This document shows positions 24,748 through 33,999 of a DNA stretch of 64,000 bases, in pieces. Source of the DNA: Photobacterium lipolyticum (GTDB lineage: Bacteria; Pseudomonadota; Gammaproteobacteria; Enterobacterales; Vibrionaceae). Numbering within the stretch: position 1 is the first letter of the stretch; every line of letters starts with the position of its first letter. The stretch is from the NCBI RefSeq assembly GCF_003026475.1, contig NZ_PYMC01000006.1:175052-239051 (forward strand). The letters are read 5' to 3'. Below the pieces are notes generated by a model. The model saw only the letters and a program-made list of their open reading frames with translations. It searched no databases and had not been told where the DNA came from. The position numbers and the translations under genes were made by a program.

Positions 24748-27456
24748 ATGACGTTTAATTCGCTGAAAGAAGGAATAAAACCAGGATCTGCTGGTCAAAA
24801 CCCAGAGTCATCTGGCTATGCTGAGCCAAGTTCCGCTGATCAAAGTGCTGTTGCAGGTTTAACTCAAAAGAAAGCTGAAGAGAGACTGGAAAAATATGGT
24901 ATCAATCGACTGCCCGAGCCTCCGATGCCCGGCTCGGTTCAAATATTTGCCCGACAGTTTTTAAGCCCGTTTATTTATATTCTGGTAATTGCCGCAATTG
25001 TCTCATTCATTCTGGGGCAAAACCCTAGTGGTATCTTTATTATTGTGGTGCTGATCCTTAACGCCATTATAGGCACCGTTCAGGAGTATTCTGCCCAACG
25101 CTCTGCGGCAGCATTACGGAATATGGTCAAAGGGGTAACCCATGTTATCCGTGACAGTATCGCTCGTACTATTGATGTTGAAGAAATCGTACCGGGAGAT
25201 TTGCTACTGCTTTCTTCCGGCGACAAGGTACCTGCAGATGTGCTCCTTATTAACTGTCACAATTTGGCCGTTGATGAATCAATGCTAACTGGTGAGTCTC
25301 TGGCTGTGAGTAAAAATCCCTGGGCCAAGGTTGCTGAGGACGCGCCGCTATCGGAAAGGGTTAATCAATGTTTTGCGGGTAGTATTATTACCCACGGGCG
25401 TGCACAGGCCATCGTAACCGCAACGGCGACCCATACCGAGATTGGGCGTATTGCTCGCCATGTCACTAAAGAGCGTGTTTCCGAACCACCATTGATGATC
25501 CGCATTCGGGCTTTTACCTACCAGGTCGCTGGCGGTATTTTTATCGCAATCTTCATGCTTACGATCATGATGTTGCTGAAAGGGAGCTATACCACCGAGG
25601 CCATTATCTTAATGACTATTGGCCTGGCCGTCTCGGTGATACCTGAGGGGTTGCCAGCAGCGCTGACTGTCGCTTTGGCAATCGGTATGAGGCGAATGGC
25701 CAAAAACAATGTCATTATCCGCAAACTGATCGCCGTGGAATCGCTAGGCTCGTGCACTTTTATCTGTTCTGATAAAACGGGTACATTGACCGTAAATGAG
25801 TTGACGATCCGTCAGGTAGTACTGCCTGACAACAAGGTCTTTCAGGTTACGGGAGAAGGGATCGCTCCCGGGGGCGAAATCTGCGGCAATACTGAACAAC
25901 AGCACCTGCAGCAGTTGTGCATTGCAGGTGTTTTGGCCAATGAAAGCCACCTCAGTTATGCCGGGGGAGAATGGGTTTCGGACGGTGATATCGTCGACGT
26001 CGCATTTCTGGTGTTAGCTAAAAAGCTGGGCATGTCGATCACTCAACTGCGGCAACAGCAAACCCAGTTGGAACTCATTCCTTACGAACCAGAAAAAGCC
26101 TATAGCGGCAGCGTGAATCTTGATGGTGACAGGGCTTGGTTATATGCCAAAGGCAGCCCTGAAAAAATGCTCGGCATGTGCAGCCAAATGGAAACGTTAT
26201 CGGGTCCGGTTGACATTGACAGGGCCTTGATTGAAGAGCAATTTGAATCGCTGGCGAAACAAGGTTACCGGATAATTGCCCTGGCAAAGCGGGAAGTGAT
26301 TGAAAAAAGCCATAGGCGATTAGAGCAGATGAGCTTTTTAGGTATGGTGGCCATGATTGATCCGGTACGCAAAGAAGCTTTTGATGCGATAACCCGTTGC
26401 CAAGACGGTGGTATTGAAGTGGCAATGATCACCGGTGATCACCCGGCCACGGCAAAGTCGATTGCCATAGAGCTCGGTTTGTGTGAGCAAGATGCCCCTG
26501 TTGTCACGGGCAGTATGATCCACCTGGCGAACGCTAAAGGACAAAAGTTTGCGGACGACTTAATCAGGCCGGTTCGCGTTTTTGCCCGTATTGAACCGCA
26601 GCAAAAAGAGCAGATTGTCGATAGTTTTATGCGCCAGGAACATTTTGTTGCAGTTACCGGAGATGGCGTGAACGATGCGCCGGCTATGCGTCAGGCGAAT
26701 ACCGGTATTGCAATGGGCAAACGCGGTACCGATGTCGCCAAAGAAACCGCGGATCTCATTATTACCGATGATAATTTTGCCTCTATCGTGTCCGGTATCG
26801 AGCAGGGACGCGTGGTATACAACAATATACGCAAGGTTATCGCCCTACTGGTGGCAACCGGGTTTTCTGCTCTTTGGCTGTTTTTCCTCTCTGTTATTGC
26901 CGGCTTGCCGATGCCAATGATTGCTGTTCAACTGTTATGGCTGAACTTAGTCGCTAATGGGTTACAGGACGTCGCCCTGGCGTTTGAACCTAAAGAAGGC
27001 AATGAGCTTAGCTTTAAGCCAAGAAAGCCCAGTGAACCGATTTTTGAAAGATTAATTATTGAGCATATTCTTATTAGCGGGACTGTGATGGGGGGGCTGG
27101 CATTTGTTAATTACTACCTCGCGCTTGAGGCTGGTCAGCCTGTGGAGCAGGCGAGAAATCTGACCCTGATGTTAATGGTATTGTTTGGCAATATTCATGC
27201 ACTAAATAGCCGCTCTGAAACATTGTCATTATTTTCGCTTTCATTCTTTGCTAATCCTTTTTTGATGTTAGCGGTTCCTATCGCCCAGCTGGTGCATATA
27301 GCAGCCATGTACATGCCGGGGATCAGTGACGTATTGGCCATTCAACCGATTTCTGTAGCCCAGTGGGGCCAACTGTTGCTGATCGCTTCGAGCTTATTTG
27401 TGGTTGAAGAGCTCCACAAATGGTGGCGTCGCCGGCATTTGAGAGCCTCACCGTAA
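24748..27456 (+). CDS. P2-type cation-transporting ATPase, substrate uncertain
   Basis: 902-aa inner-membrane P-type ATPase. Order: cytoplasmic N-tail; M1-M2; actuator with TGES (181-184); M4 with PEGLP (299-303); phosphorylation site DKTGT with D342; nucleotide-binding domain (KGSPEKML); hinge TGDGVNDAPAM; M5-M10. Overall it resembles SERCA/PMR1-type pumps, but the calcium ligands of M5 and M6 are changed: Gly705 and Ala708 stand where SERCA has Asn768 and Glu771, and Asn737 where SERCA has Asp800; Glu300 and Asn733 are kept. So a calcium role should not be assumed. Followed after 53 bp by the asparaginase-like gene. Confidence 0.88.
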   Translation: MTFNSLKEGIKPGSAGQNPESSGYAEPSSADQSAVAGLTQKKAEERLEKYGINRLPEPPMPGSVQIFARQFLSPFIYILVIAAIVSFILGQNPSGIFIIVVLILNAIIGTVQEYSAQRSAAALRNMVKGVTHVIRDSIARTIDVEEIVPGDLLLLSSGDKVPADVLLINCHNLAVDESMLTGESLAVSKNPWAKVAEDAPLSERVNQCFAGSIITHGRAQAIVTATATHTEIGRIARHVTKERVSEPPLMIRIRAFTYQVAGGIFIAIFMLTIMMLLKGSYTTEAIILMTIGLAVSVIPEGLPAALTVALAIGMRRMAKNNVIIRKLIAVESLGSCTFICSDKTGTLTVNELTIRQVVLPDNKVFQVTGEGIAPGGEICGNTEQQHLQQLCIAGVLANESHLSYAGGEWVSDGDIVDVAFLVLAKKLGMSITQLRQQQTQLELIPYEPEKAYSGSVNLDGDRAWLYAKGSPEKMLGMCSQMETLSGPVDIDRALIEEQFESLAKQGYRIIALAKREVIEKSHRRLEQMSFLGMVAMIDPVRKEAFDAITRCQDGGIEVAMITGDHPATAKSIAIELGLCEQDAPVVTGSMIHLANAKGQKFADDLIRPVRVFARIEPQQKEQIVDSFMRQEHFVAVTGDGVNDAPAMRQANTGIAMGKRGTDVAKETADLIITDDNFASIVSGIEQGRVVYNNIRKVIALLVATGFSALWLFFLSVIAGLPMPMIAVQLLWLNLVANGLQDVALAFEPKEGNELSFKPRKPSEPIFERLIIEHILISGTVMGGLAFVNYYLALEAGQPVEQARNLTLMLMVLFGNIHALNSRSETLSLFSLSFFANPFLMLAVPIAQLVHIAAMYMPGISDVLAIQPISVAQWGQLLLIASSLFVVEELHKWWRRRHLRASP

Positions 27457-27509
27457 ATGATAAGACACGTGCGCACGTTTATTAGCTTCTTCAATTGTTG
27501 GAGACCCGC

Positions 27510-28013
27510 ATGAGCGTTATCAATGATGAGCAAAAAATACAGATTGTCATTACAGGAGGCACTATTGATTCGTTTTATGATACCGAGCAATGTACGACGG
27601 TATGCCATAAAAAGACCGCCATTCCTGAATTTCTGATGAAATTTGCCAAAATCTCCAAAGACGAGTTTGAACTGTTTCCGGTGTGTATGAAAGACAGTCG
27701 AGATATCGGAACCAAAGAGATTCAAGAAGTCAGTAATGCAATCATAAATAGTAACTGCGCTCATCATATCGTTACTCATGGCACCTTCACTCTGTTCGAA
27801 AGTGCACGAAAGCTAATGGCACTTCTGCCTGACGATCATGGCCGTGTTATTGTATTCACCGGGGCAATGTGGCCATTAGTCGGTTTTTCTCCCAATGATG
27901 CCGGCTTTAACTTAGGCTCTGCTTTTATTGCGGCACGCCTGGCCGAACCAGGGGTATATGTAGCATTTAACGGCAAGTTATATTTGCCGAATGATCTGGA
28001 AGGCTTGCACTAA
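27510..28013 (+). CDS. Single-domain asparaginase-like protein
   Basis: 167 aa matching only the N-terminal domain of bacterial L-asparaginase, which is normally about 330-350 aa. The first nucleophile motif TGGTIDS is present, but the second motif reads HGTFT where active enzymes have HGTDT, so the catalytic Asp is replaced by Phe. VFTGAMWPLVGF matches the GAMRP segment. The frame ends cleanly at a stop built into a terminator, so it looks like a stable short protein rather than a recent truncation. Start taken at ATG 27510 (TTGGAG 6 bases before) over TTG 27495. It probably shares a transcript with the P-type ATPase. Activity is doubtful. Confidence 0.75.
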   Translation: MSVINDEQKIQIVITGGTIDSFYDTEQCTTVCHKKTAIPEFLMKFAKISKDEFELFPVCMKDSRDIGTKEIQEVSNAIINSNCAHHIVTHGTFTLFESARKLMALLPDDHGRVIVFTGAMWPLVGFSPNDAGFNLGSAFIAARLAEPGVYVAFNGKLYLPNDLEGLH

Positions 28014-28035
28014 GTCTTAGTGCAAAAATTTTTTT
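28005..28035 (+). terminator. Terminator overlapping the asparaginase-like stop codon
   Basis: TTGCACTAA / TTAGTGCAA with a 3-nt loop, followed by AAATTTTTTT. The stop codon is inside the 5' arm. Confidence 0.9.
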
Positions 28036-28255
28036 GATTACGCTGAGAACACATATTGTCAGATGTAACTCTTCATCTGATATCGCTCTTAACTTATCCC
28101 CTCGAACAAGTGCTGTATCATTTCCCAATTATCTTAATTTTTTACCGCCTGTAGCTGTTTTTTGCTTTTAGTCGCGCTGTCCAATGTTCTGCTATATGCG
28201 TCGATAACATGATGTTAATTCAACAGATGTTAACGAAAACAGAGAGCGCGTAGTA

Positions 28256-28930
28256 ATGACTGTTTCAATAATAAAACCAATCTACACCTTGATCGCAGCA
28301 AGCCTTGTTGCAAACACCTTAATGGTGAAGGCGGCTGCGGCAGCACCGCAAATTCCTGCTGAGGTGATGGCGTCTTATGCCCAAGCTATACAAGGCGATA
28401 CGTCTTCGACTGAGAAAACCTTTGATTTACTGACCGCGTTGCAAAAAGAACATCCTCGCAGCGCTTTGATCAACACCGTTCTTGGCAGTACTGAAACCAT
28501 GATGGGGCGAGATGCCTGGACGCCATGGAATAAAATGGAATATGTTGACAAAGGTCTTTCTCGGATGGATAAAGCCGTAAAATTACTCCAAGCCGATGAT
28601 CACAAGGAGACCTTTGAAGGCACCCCCGTCTCTCTGTGGGTGAAAACAACGGTGGGATGCACCTTTATCGAAATGCCGGAAATGTTTCATCGTCTCGATG
28701 CGGGATACCAGCTATTAGAAAACATGATTAAAAGTGAAGAAGTGAAACCCTTGCCTTTTGCAATGAAAGCATATGCTTATTTTTGTGCCGGAAAGGCTGC
28801 CAGCCTGGCAGGTGAACCAGAAGCCGCTCAGCGTTATTTGAACACTTTGCTGGCGAATGTGCCCGGCAGCCCGCAGGCGATCGAAGCAAAAGCACTGCTG
28901 GCTGAAATTGTCGATGAAAAAAAACTGTAA
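28256..28930 (+). CDS. Exported helical (TPR-like) protein of the envelope ABC cluster
   Basis: 224 aa, no firm family. A signal peptide covers about residues 1-29 (hydrophobic stretch then VKAAAAA-A, cleavage before PQIPAEV). The rest is alpha-helical with a SALINTVLGSTETMMGRD region and AYAYFCAGKAASLAGEPEAAQRYLNTLLA near the end, the latter like a TPR hairpin. Two Cys (GCTFIEMP and AYFCAGK) may pair in the periplasm. It is the first gene of an apparent seven-gene group with an ABC transporter and a two-component system; likely a periplasmic accessory. Its stop lies 74 bp before the ABC ATPase start. Confidence 0.6.
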   Translation: MTVSIIKPIYTLIAASLVANTLMVKAAAAAPQIPAEVMASYAQAIQGDTSSTEKTFDLLTALQKEHPRSALINTVLGSTETMMGRDAWTPWNKMEYVDKGLSRMDKAVKLLQADDHKETFEGTPVSLWVKTTVGCTFIEMPEMFHRLDAGYQLLENMIKSEEVKPLPFAMKAYAYFCAGKAASLAGEPEAAQRYLNTLLANVPGSPQAIEAKALLAEIVDEKKL

Positions 28931-29004
28931 TGCTTGCTGGCTTGTCAGGGCGACACCTCTCTGACAAGCACAGAGGGAGCTTACTCACTAAGGCTGGAGC
29001 AAAT

Positions 29005-29700
29005 ATGATTTGGTTTGAAGGTATCTGTAAAACGTATAAGCAGGGAGATAATGAGACCTGTGCATTATCAGGAGTTAGCGCAAACATTGAGACAGGTGAC
29101 ACTGTTGCTCTGTGCGGCCCATCGGGAAGCGGGAAAAGTACGCTGCTGAATATTTGTGGGTTACTGGATAACGACTACCACGGTGAACTTTATTTAGACG
29201 GTCAGCGGGTTGCTCAGGACACAATGACGACAACATTGTTACGACGCGAGAAGCTGGGCTTTATCTTTCAGAATTATAACCTGATCCCGGTGATGACTGC
29301 GTATGAAAACGTGGAATACCCACTGCTGCTAAATAATGTATCAAGCAAGGAACGCAGCCGCATGACTCGGCATATTCTGGATGCAGTCGGAATTGCCGAT
29401 CAAGCCCATAAGCGTCCGAATCAACTGTCAGGAGGGCAACAGCAACGAGTCGCCATTGCACGTGCATTAGTCAAATACCCAAGGCTTGTGATTGCAGATG
29501 AGCCGACGGCGAACCTTGATACGCAAACCGCTAACCTGGTGATTGATTTGATGCGCAGTCTCGGTAAAGAAATGCAAACAACTTTCCTGGTTGCTACTCA
29601 TGATGACCGTATGACGTCACATTGTGATCGCATAATTCGCCTGCAAGATGGCCTGCTGATAGACGAAATTAACGGAGGGTTCCAACAATGCGCTGGATAA
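29005..29700 (+). CDS. ABC transporter ATPase, MacB/LolD type
   Basis: 231-aa ATPase, partner of the FtsX-type permease that follows. Walker A GPSGSGKST (38-46), Q-loop Gln89 in GFIFQNYNL, signature LSGGQ (141-145), Walker B LVIADEPTANLD (Glu166) and H-loop His199 in VATHD are all intact, so it is catalytically competent. Start chosen at ATG 29005 (GGAG 8 bases before), not the upstream in-frame Met at 28930, because the family N-terminus begins there. It overlaps the permease start by 13 bp. See 39906 for a decayed paralogue aligning without gaps at the motifs. Confidence 0.92.
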   Translation: MIWFEGICKTYKQGDNETCALSGVSANIETGDTVALCGPSGSGKSTLLNICGLLDNDYHGELYLDGQRVAQDTMTTTLLRREKLGFIFQNYNLIPVMTAYENVEYPLLLNNVSSKERSRMTRHILDAVGIADQAHKRPNQLSGGQQQRVAIARALVKYPRLVIADEPTANLDTQTANLVIDLMRSLGKEMQTTFLVATHDDRMTSHCDRIIRLQDGLLIDEINGGFQQCAG

Positions 29701-30905
29701 AACTCGCTTGGTACAACGTGTTACGGAACCGTCGTAGGTCGATTCTGACGATACTAATGACGGCAATTGCAACCATAGCCTTGCAGGTCAGCGGAGGGTT
29801 TGGTCTATTTACTTATCAGTCGCTGGAAGAGATGGCCATTCGTGATACGGGCAACGTGATCTTATCAACGCGCGGTTACTTTGACACAGAAGAGGATTTT
29901 CCATTACAGCTTGGCATGTCAGGCTATCACGAATTACAGCAGCAATACCTGATTGACGATGAGGTGAAAGCGGTGCTGCCAAGAGTTCATTTTTCTGGCT
30001 TAATTGCCAACGATGATAAGTCGAATATTTTTATTGGGCAGGGCGTTGAAACCGGGGAGTTTCAGGTAAAAGGGCCTACCATGCTGATGAAAGAGGGGCA
30101 TACCTTATCGGATCGCCATTCTTCAGCCGCCGATCCTGAAATTATGCTAGCAGAAGGGCTGGCACGTAACATGAAAGCGAGCGTCGGTGATATTGTCACC
30201 CTGATGTCGACCACCACAGAGGGGGCGCTAAATGCAATTGACTTTCAGGTTAAAGGGATTTTTTCAACGGGCGTTCCAGAGCTGGACAAACGCCAGCTTT
30301 ATACCAGCCTGGAGTCAGCGCAAAGCCTGCTGGAGAGTGACAAGGTCAGTACGCTTTCAATTCTTCTGTATGAAAGCAGCTTAACAAAGGCGAAGCTCAA
30401 GCTGGTTCAAGGCCAGCAGCCAAATCTGGAGGCGACCCCATGGTGGGATCTCGCATTTTACTACCACAAAGTGAAAGATCTCTATAACAATATCTTCAGC
30501 TTGCTGGGTGGCATTATCGTACTGATGGTTTTTCTGACTATCTCAAATACCATGAGCATGTCTGTTATCGAGCGGACCCGCGAAATAGGCACACTGGCAG
30601 CTATGGGCTCTTTTCGCTATGAAATTGTGCGTAACTTCATCCTTGAAGGCTTTCTGATGGGGCTAGCCGGCACTTTGCTCGGTACGTCGTTCTCCCTATT
30701 GGTCAGTGGCGGGCTGTTAATTGCAGAAATTGAGTTGCCCCCCCCTCCGGGCAGTACAATGGGGTATCCCTTATATGTGAATTTCTCACCAGTGATGGCC
30801 GCGATTACCGCTATTGTATTAACCGTAATTTGTGCCGCTGCGGGATGGTTTGCTGCCCGGAAAGGTGCACGGAAAACCATCACGGGGGCGTTGTCTCATG
30901 TTTAA
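29688..30905 (+). CDS. FtsX-family ABC permease
   Basis: 405-aa inner-membrane permease with MacB/LolC topology: TM1 at about 18-40 (RRSILTILMTAIATIALQVSG), a large MacB-type periplasmic domain of about 220 residues, then three TMs in the last third with the FtsX motif SVIERTREIGTLAAMGSFRYEI between TM2 and TM3. With the preceding ATPase it forms a type VII-like mechanotransmission ABC unit rather than a classical channel. Its end overlaps the LolA-like gene by 8 bp, so the four genes are translationally linked. Confidence 0.9.
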   Translation: MRWIKLAWYNVLRNRRRSILTILMTAIATIALQVSGGFGLFTYQSLEEMAIRDTGNVILSTRGYFDTEEDFPLQLGMSGYHELQQQYLIDDEVKAVLPRVHFSGLIANDDKSNIFIGQGVETGEFQVKGPTMLMKEGHTLSDRHSSAADPEIMLAEGLARNMKASVGDIVTLMSTTTEGALNAIDFQVKGIFSTGVPELDKRQLYTSLESAQSLLESDKVSTLSILLYESSLTKAKLKLVQGQQPNLEATPWWDLAFYYHKVKDLYNNIFSLLGGIIVLMVFLTISNTMSMSVIERTREIGTLAAMGSFRYEIVRNFILEGFLMGLAGTLLGTSFSLLVSGGLLIAEIELPPPPGSTMGYPLYVNFSPVMAAITAIVLTVICAAAGWFAARKGARKTITGALSHV

Positions 30906-31698
30906 AGTATTGATAATTGAAAGAATTGTGGCGGCTATTGGGTTTTTAGGACTGCTTGCCACGACAGTTTTAGTTTCTCCGGTATTGCATGCGCAGCCAG
31001 TTGAGGAGGCAGGGGTACAAGCTGTCGAATCACGCCTCTTGCAGGCTGATAGCTATCGTACACAAAGTGGTTCTGTTAAAACGGTGACTGAGGTGTATCA
31101 ATATTTCCACGAAGCATTGAAAAAGAGCCAGCTTTATTCGGTGTATTACAGACCAGATAAAGGCTCTTTAGTATTATCAAAGTCAGCAGCGGAAGCCGGA
31201 CAGAAAGTATTGATGGTCGACGATAACTATTGGTTGTTTATGCCAAAGAGCCGGCGTCCTATCCGTATTACACCGATGCAAAAGCTGTTAGGCGATGCCT
31301 CTGTCGGTGATATTTCATCATTAAGTTGGAGTGAGTCATACAGCGCAACGATAAGCCAGATGAATATACCGGTTAATGGCCATAACGCCATTGAACTCTT
31401 GTTGGAAGCCAAGGTTAAGGGAGCGACATATCACCGAATTGAATTATTTCTTAATGCCGATGATAACTTCCCATTAAAAGCCAACCTGTATTTGAAATCC
31501 GGCAAACTGGCCAAAACGGCAGATTTTACTTCAGGCATGCAAAATGGCTTGCGGAGTGTTACCGCGATGGTACTGAAAGATAATATACAGCCTAATAAAA
31601 AAACGGTGATCGAGTATAAAAGTTCACAAGCGGTAGAGATCGCCGAAAAGCTATTTAATCCATCGTTTCTGGTACGGAATAATTTAAGTGAATTATAG
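30898..31698 (+). CDS. LolA-like periplasmic lipoprotein-sorting-type protein
   Basis: 266 aa with an N-terminal signal or anchor (residues about 5-30, IIERIVAAIGFLGLLATTVLV) and a domain like the outer-membrane-lipoprotein-sorting family: the segments VLMVDDNYWLFMPKSRRPIRITPMQK and YHRIELFLNADDNFPLKANLYLKSGKLAKT are characteristic, forming a half-barrel with a hydrophobic cavity. Start set at ATG 30898, inside the end of the permease gene; the longer frame from 30832 only reads the permease antisense-of-frame. It could carry a lipid or acylated cargo between the permease and the outer-membrane protein that follows. Confidence 0.75.
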   Translation: MFKVLIIERIVAAIGFLGLLATTVLVSPVLHAQPVEEAGVQAVESRLLQADSYRTQSGSVKTVTEVYQYFHEALKKSQLYSVYYRPDKGSLVLSKSAAEAGQKVLMVDDNYWLFMPKSRRPIRITPMQKLLGDASVGDISSLSWSESYSATISQMNIPVNGHNAIELLLEAKVKGATYHRIELFLNADDNFPLKANLYLKSGKLAKTADFTSGMQNGLRSVTAMVLKDNIQPNKKTVIEYKSSQAVEIAEKLFNPSFLVRNNLSEL

Positions 31699-31704
31699 GT
31701 TTTT

Positions 31705-32886
31705 ATGTTGTTACGCTTATCAATATTCATGATTGCTCTTTTCGTGTGTCCTGTTAAAACAATGGCGTCTGACTGGCAGTTTGGCTACAGGGGATCCACT
31801 GAACAATGGTCTGCCAGTAATAGTCTGTTCTTTTCTGAATCTGATGATTACTTGCACCAGGTTGCGCTGGATTTTAGCGTTGATCATAAGGGTATCAGAG
31901 GTGCTGCGACGGTCAGAAAACAGTGGCGACGCAACGAGCATAATGACGAAATTATTTTGACAGAGTTATTTGTTGATCGCAGTATCTATGATTGGGATTT
32001 TACCCTTGGCAAGAAACGTTTAGACTGGGGGATAGGTTATTCCTATCGACCATTAGACATCATCAAGTCTTATGTTCAACAGCCGACAGGTGTTTATATA
32101 GAAGAAGGTGCATGGCTCGCGACGGCCGAATATTATACTGCTACCGGTTCTTTGACCTTGATACTGGCTGATAGCTCTACGCAACAAGAGACGACTAAAC
32201 CGCAACAAAAAGGGGGTGGGATCCGGTATTATGCCTTAATCGATGATTGGGATTTTCAGGGCTTGATGTACTTTGATGATATTCGCAAACTGTCAGTCGG
32301 TGGCAGTGCCGTAACAGTATTGGGAGATAGTGCATCTGTTCACGTTTCTGCATTATGGCAAAGTCAGTATACCCAATTAAGCCATCGCTTGGATGTACAG
32401 CAATATTTTTATCCTGGTGATCCCATTTATTCAGAAGCAGAGAATGGAGCATTACAGCTATTATCGGGAGTTACTTATAACTTTGAAAATAACGTTAGCA
32501 TTCTGGCAGAGTACTGGTACGACGAAAGAAGCCCGGATCACAGCCAGTGGCAGTTATTAATTGACGCGGCAAGGCAGCAAAAAGCCCATGGCGATTTGCA
32601 TGGATTATTGAGTGCAGAGCGACAGTTCTTTTCAGCACATAATACAGTACAACATAACCTGCTATTGCATATGCGATATGATGGGGACGGTTGGAAACCT
32701 CTACTTGATTTACTCACATCTCCGCAGGATAAAGGGCTTATTGCGACGGCTCGGATCAGGTATCAGTGGAGGGAAGGGCATTGGCTTGAATTGGGGGGGC
32801 GCTGGCTTACCGGTGCCAATGACTCGGTGTATCAACAACTACCTAATGAGCAGATTTTGTTTTTACAAATAGATGGAACGTTTTAA
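31705..32886 (+). CDS. Outer-membrane beta-barrel protein of the ABC cluster
   Basis: 393 aa with a signal peptide (about 1-22, cleaved after TMA-SDW). The mature part has alternating aromatic/hydrophobic strands (DWDFTLGKKRLDWGIGYSYRP, VSILAEYWYDE, IRYQWREGHWLELGGRWLTG) and ends in Phe (FLQIDGTF), the signal for outer-membrane barrel assembly. Similar in style to DUF1302 porin-like proteins found with LolA-like partners in RND/MMPL systems. Seven bp after the LolA-like gene and directly abutting the kinase gene. Substrate unknown. Confidence 0.7.
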   Translation: MLLRLSIFMIALFVCPVKTMASDWQFGYRGSTEQWSASNSLFFSESDDYLHQVALDFSVDHKGIRGAATVRKQWRRNEHNDEIILTELFVDRSIYDWDFTLGKKRLDWGIGYSYRPLDIIKSYVQQPTGVYIEEGAWLATAEYYTATGSLTLILADSSTQQETTKPQQKGGGIRYYALIDDWDFQGLMYFDDIRKLSVGGSAVTVLGDSASVHVSALWQSQYTQLSHRLDVQQYFYPGDPIYSEAENGALQLLSGVTYNFENNVSILAEYWYDERSPDHSQWQLLIDAARQQKAHGDLHGLLSAERQFFSAHNTVQHNLLLHMRYDGDGWKPLLDLLTSPQDKGLIATARIRYQWREGHWLELGGRWLTGANDSVYQQLPNEQILFLQIDGTF

Positions 32887-33942
32887 ATGAATGGTAAATC
32901 TAAAATTATTAAGGATAGTATCTTTAGCCTGCTTGTTACGTTGCTGGCCTGTACGGTAGCTGCTATTACGTTTATCGCGCTTAGCGGAGAGTGGACTCCT
33001 TATAATATCTGGTATGTATTTATGGTTTCATACTCTTATGGTGTTTGTGTTTGCCTCTCCATCGACATTTGGAATAGGTTTTTTCCGGAACGTTCATTAC
33101 TGTTCCGCTACAGTATACCGTCAGTGCTTGGCTTTATTCTCGGAACACTGCTCCAAATGCTAATACTGTATTATTTGTACGATGACAAGAGCACCGATGA
33201 ATTGTTAAGCTGGCTTAACCAAGGGTTGCTGTATTCAATTTTAGCGAATGTGGTTATTATTTTTTATTTTTATAACCAACAACAAAAAATAACCATACAG
33301 GAAGAGCTAAAAGTTGCTCAGTTACAACAAGCCGCAAAAGAGAAGGAATTGCTGCACAGTCAGCTGCGTCTGTTGCAATCTCAGATTGAGCCACACTTCT
33401 TATTTAATACGCTAGCCAATTTGAAAGCATTGATCATACTTGAACCATCGCGTGCAACGGTATTGCTGGATAACCTGACTGCCTTGCTTAGACAAAGCTT
33501 AAAGCAAAGCGAGAAAGAAACGATCACCCTTAAAGATGAACTAAAATTTTGCGAGTCTTATATTGCTATTCAGCAGATAAGGTTGGACGATCGGATCAGC
33601 GTAAACATCAATGTGTCAGCTAACGTTAATCAACAACAGCCTTTTTTACCCTTACTGCTTCAGCCAATAGTGGAAAATGCTATTTTGCATGGTATAGAGC
33701 CCGCACCTGGTCGCTGTGCTCTGACGATCGAGGTACAAAAAACAGAGGCTGATGTTCTGGAAATCATGATTGAAGATGACGGAGTCGGTTTAGGGAATTG
33801 CTCCCATAAAGGCAATGGTGTCGGCTTAAAAAATGTCCGTAATCGCTTGCAAAGTTTCTACGGTGATGATTCTCAGTTAAGCATTATGGGAAATAGGATG
33901 GGGGGCGTTTCTGTGTTGCTGAATATCCCCGCAGAAATGTGA
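32887..33942 (+). CDS. LytS/YehU-type sensor histidine kinase
   Basis: 351-aa membrane kinase. Four hydrophobic segments in residues about 12-130, a coiled linker (EELKVAQLQQAAKEKELL), then the His_kinase domain with phosphoacceptor His170 in [13 protein letters not shown] and an ATPase domain (VENAILHGIEPAPG, EDDGVGLGN, GVGLKNVRNRL). ATG immediately follows the stop of the outer-membrane gene. Pairs with the LytTR regulator 57 bp downstream. The short extracytoplasmic loops suggest it senses within the membrane, perhaps the cargo of the neighbouring transporter. Confidence 0.92.
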   Translation: MNGKSKIIKDSIFSLLVTLLACTVAAITFIALSGEWTPYNIWYVFMVSYSYGVCVCLSIDIWNRFFPERSLLFRYSIPSVLGFILGTLLQMLILYYLYDDKSTDELLSWLNQGLLYSILANVVIIFYFYNQQQKITIQEELKVAQLQQAAKEKELLHSQLRLLQSQIEPHFLFNTLANLKALIILEPSRATVLLDNLTALLRQSLKQSEKETITLKDELKFCESYIAIQQIRLDDRISVNINVSANVNQQQPFLPLLLQPIVENAILHGIEPAPGRCALTIEVQKTEADVLEIMIEDDGVGLGNCSHKGNGVGLKNVRNRLQSFYGDDSQLSIMGNRMGGVSVLLNIPAEM

Positions 33943-33999
33943 TTAATGAATACCAAGCCAACAAAATTCGGTATATGAGGCTTAAGGAGACTTTCTAAT

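Noticed and set aside
24748..27456. Plain annotation as a calcium-transporting ATPase
   Set aside because: Key M5 and M6 calcium ligands are not conserved, so the ion was left open.
28930..29004. Longer N-terminus for the ABC ATPase
   Set aside because: Adds 25 residues unlike the family and lies over the end of the previous gene; ATG 29005 has a ribosome site.
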